Assembly (NCBI RefSeq): GCF_900626145.1
Contig: NZ_LR130817.1
Span: 896,698-960,697 of the forward strand
Origin: Intestinimonas timonensis
Lineage (GTDB): Bacteria > Bacillota > Clostridia > Oscillospirales > Oscillospiraceae
Direction of reading: 5' to 3'
DNA: 64,000 nt
Positions 63,790-64,000 of the stretch are shown here, piece by piece. Under the pieces are notes generated by a model. That model was not told where the DNA came from. It saw nothing but the letters and a program-made list of their open reading frames with translations, and did no database searches. Position 1 is the first letter of the stretch. The number at the start of each line of letters is the position of its first letter. A program made the translations under genes and the position numbers.

Positions 63790-63852
63790 GGAAAGTTTAC
63801 TTTCCGTATCTTCATTATAGCATAGCAAGCCCAAATGTCAAGTATGCTTTCC
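63790..63852 (-). promoter_or_regulatory. Promoter and operators of the XRE/membrane pair
   Basis: On the minus strand TTGACA (63836-63841) and TATAAT (63814-63819, extended TGC) are 16 bp apart. A perfect palindrome GGAAAGTTTACTTTCC lies at 63790-63805, and a related site AAGTATGCTTTCC at 63840-63852 overlaps the -35, so autorepression is likely. Confidence 0.75.
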
Positions 63853-64000
63853 ATATTGCTGAAATTAAATTTTGAAACTTGCTGAACGGGAACAGCTTGC
63901 AGCGCAAGGTGTTCCCGGGCGGCAAGTCCACAAAGGGGTAGCTGGCGGCCAGCGCAGGGGAAGTGTAGCTTCCCCTGTGATGATTGGAACAGATTGAAAA
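63853..64000. other. Hairpin-rich right edge, no gene seen
   Basis: Contains GGGAACAGCTTGC / GCAAGGTGTTCCC (about 63887-63916, 12 of 13 pairs) and AGGGGAAG / CTTCCCCT (about 63956-63975). Possibly the non-coding start of a further mobile module that continues outside the window. Confidence 0.4.

Overview
The window is about 60 % GC and Gram-positive in character: AGGAGG-type ribosome sites, consensus sigma-A promoters, a T-box leader and intrinsic terminators. It carries sporulation genes (spoVAD, spoVAE), a SpoIID-domain protein, AddAB in place of RecBCD, a dgt-dnaG-rpoD cluster, NrdR, DUF421/DUF4363 and SLH-domain surface proteins. This suggests a spore-forming clostridial gut bacterium of the Oscillospiraceae type (Flavonifractor/Lawsonibacter-like). 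That placement is inferred from gene content, not from a search.

Bases 1-27065 are core chromosome: the 3' end of tyrS, an AI-2E-type permease, lysine/DAP synthesis (asd-dapA-dapB, minus strand), a SpoIID-like protein and queA. Next come spoVAD-spoVAE (minus), a zinc-ribbon protein with an acyl-ACP thioesterase, guaB, addB-addA, rpmE, a flavin reductase-like protein, hflX, a YigZ protein, dgt, dnaG, rpoD and a NUDIX hydrolase. Core genes resume at 34709-54326: tRNA-Gln, a BI-1 protein, T-box-leuA, a collagen-like protein, nrdR, a 5'-nucleotidase with SLH repeats, DUF421/DUF4363, an IS-hit SLH protein, a phosphoesterase, carA-carB and guaA.

Two integrated elements interrupt the core. Element 1 (27284-34731) lies in the 3' end of tRNA-Gln(CUG) between 25-bp direct repeats. 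It has an integrase, a CI-like repressor with divergent promoters, an excisionase, a short replisome-organiser protein, a sigma-like factor, an ArpU-like regulator and a small terminase subunit, but no capsid, portal, tail or large terminase gene. This is the layout of a phage satellite (PICI-like) or a very reduced prophage. Its cargo includes a ribbon-helix-helix/Uma2-nuclease pair under a promoter with three repeated operator sites.

Element 2 (about 54314-62065) lies at the 3' end of guaA between 11-bp repeats, with paired TGGCAAC arm-type sites at both ends. Its integrase is reduced to a stub fused to the tail of a RepA-like ATPase gene. It keeps a repressor, an HTH protein, iteron-like 9-mers, an oriT-like hairpin region and an IS5-like copy. 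Its right part is AT-rich and holds a decapitated AIPR gene followed by a compact CBASS operon: HNH-SAVED effector (Cap5-like), CD-NTase and E2-only Cap2-like protein (type II-short). Beyond it lie an IS66 remnant fused to a truncated MobA/MobL relaxase gene and an XRE/membrane-protein pair.

The same roughly 850-bp IS occurs twice, at 44595-45442 (decayed) and 56872-57718 (apparently intact). The strongest discovery leads are the CBASS operon with its AIPR remnant and unexplained 66-residue protein, the minimal satellite with its RHH-Uma2 cargo, and the structured non-coding regions at 28244-28347, 32105-32134 and 56187-56548.
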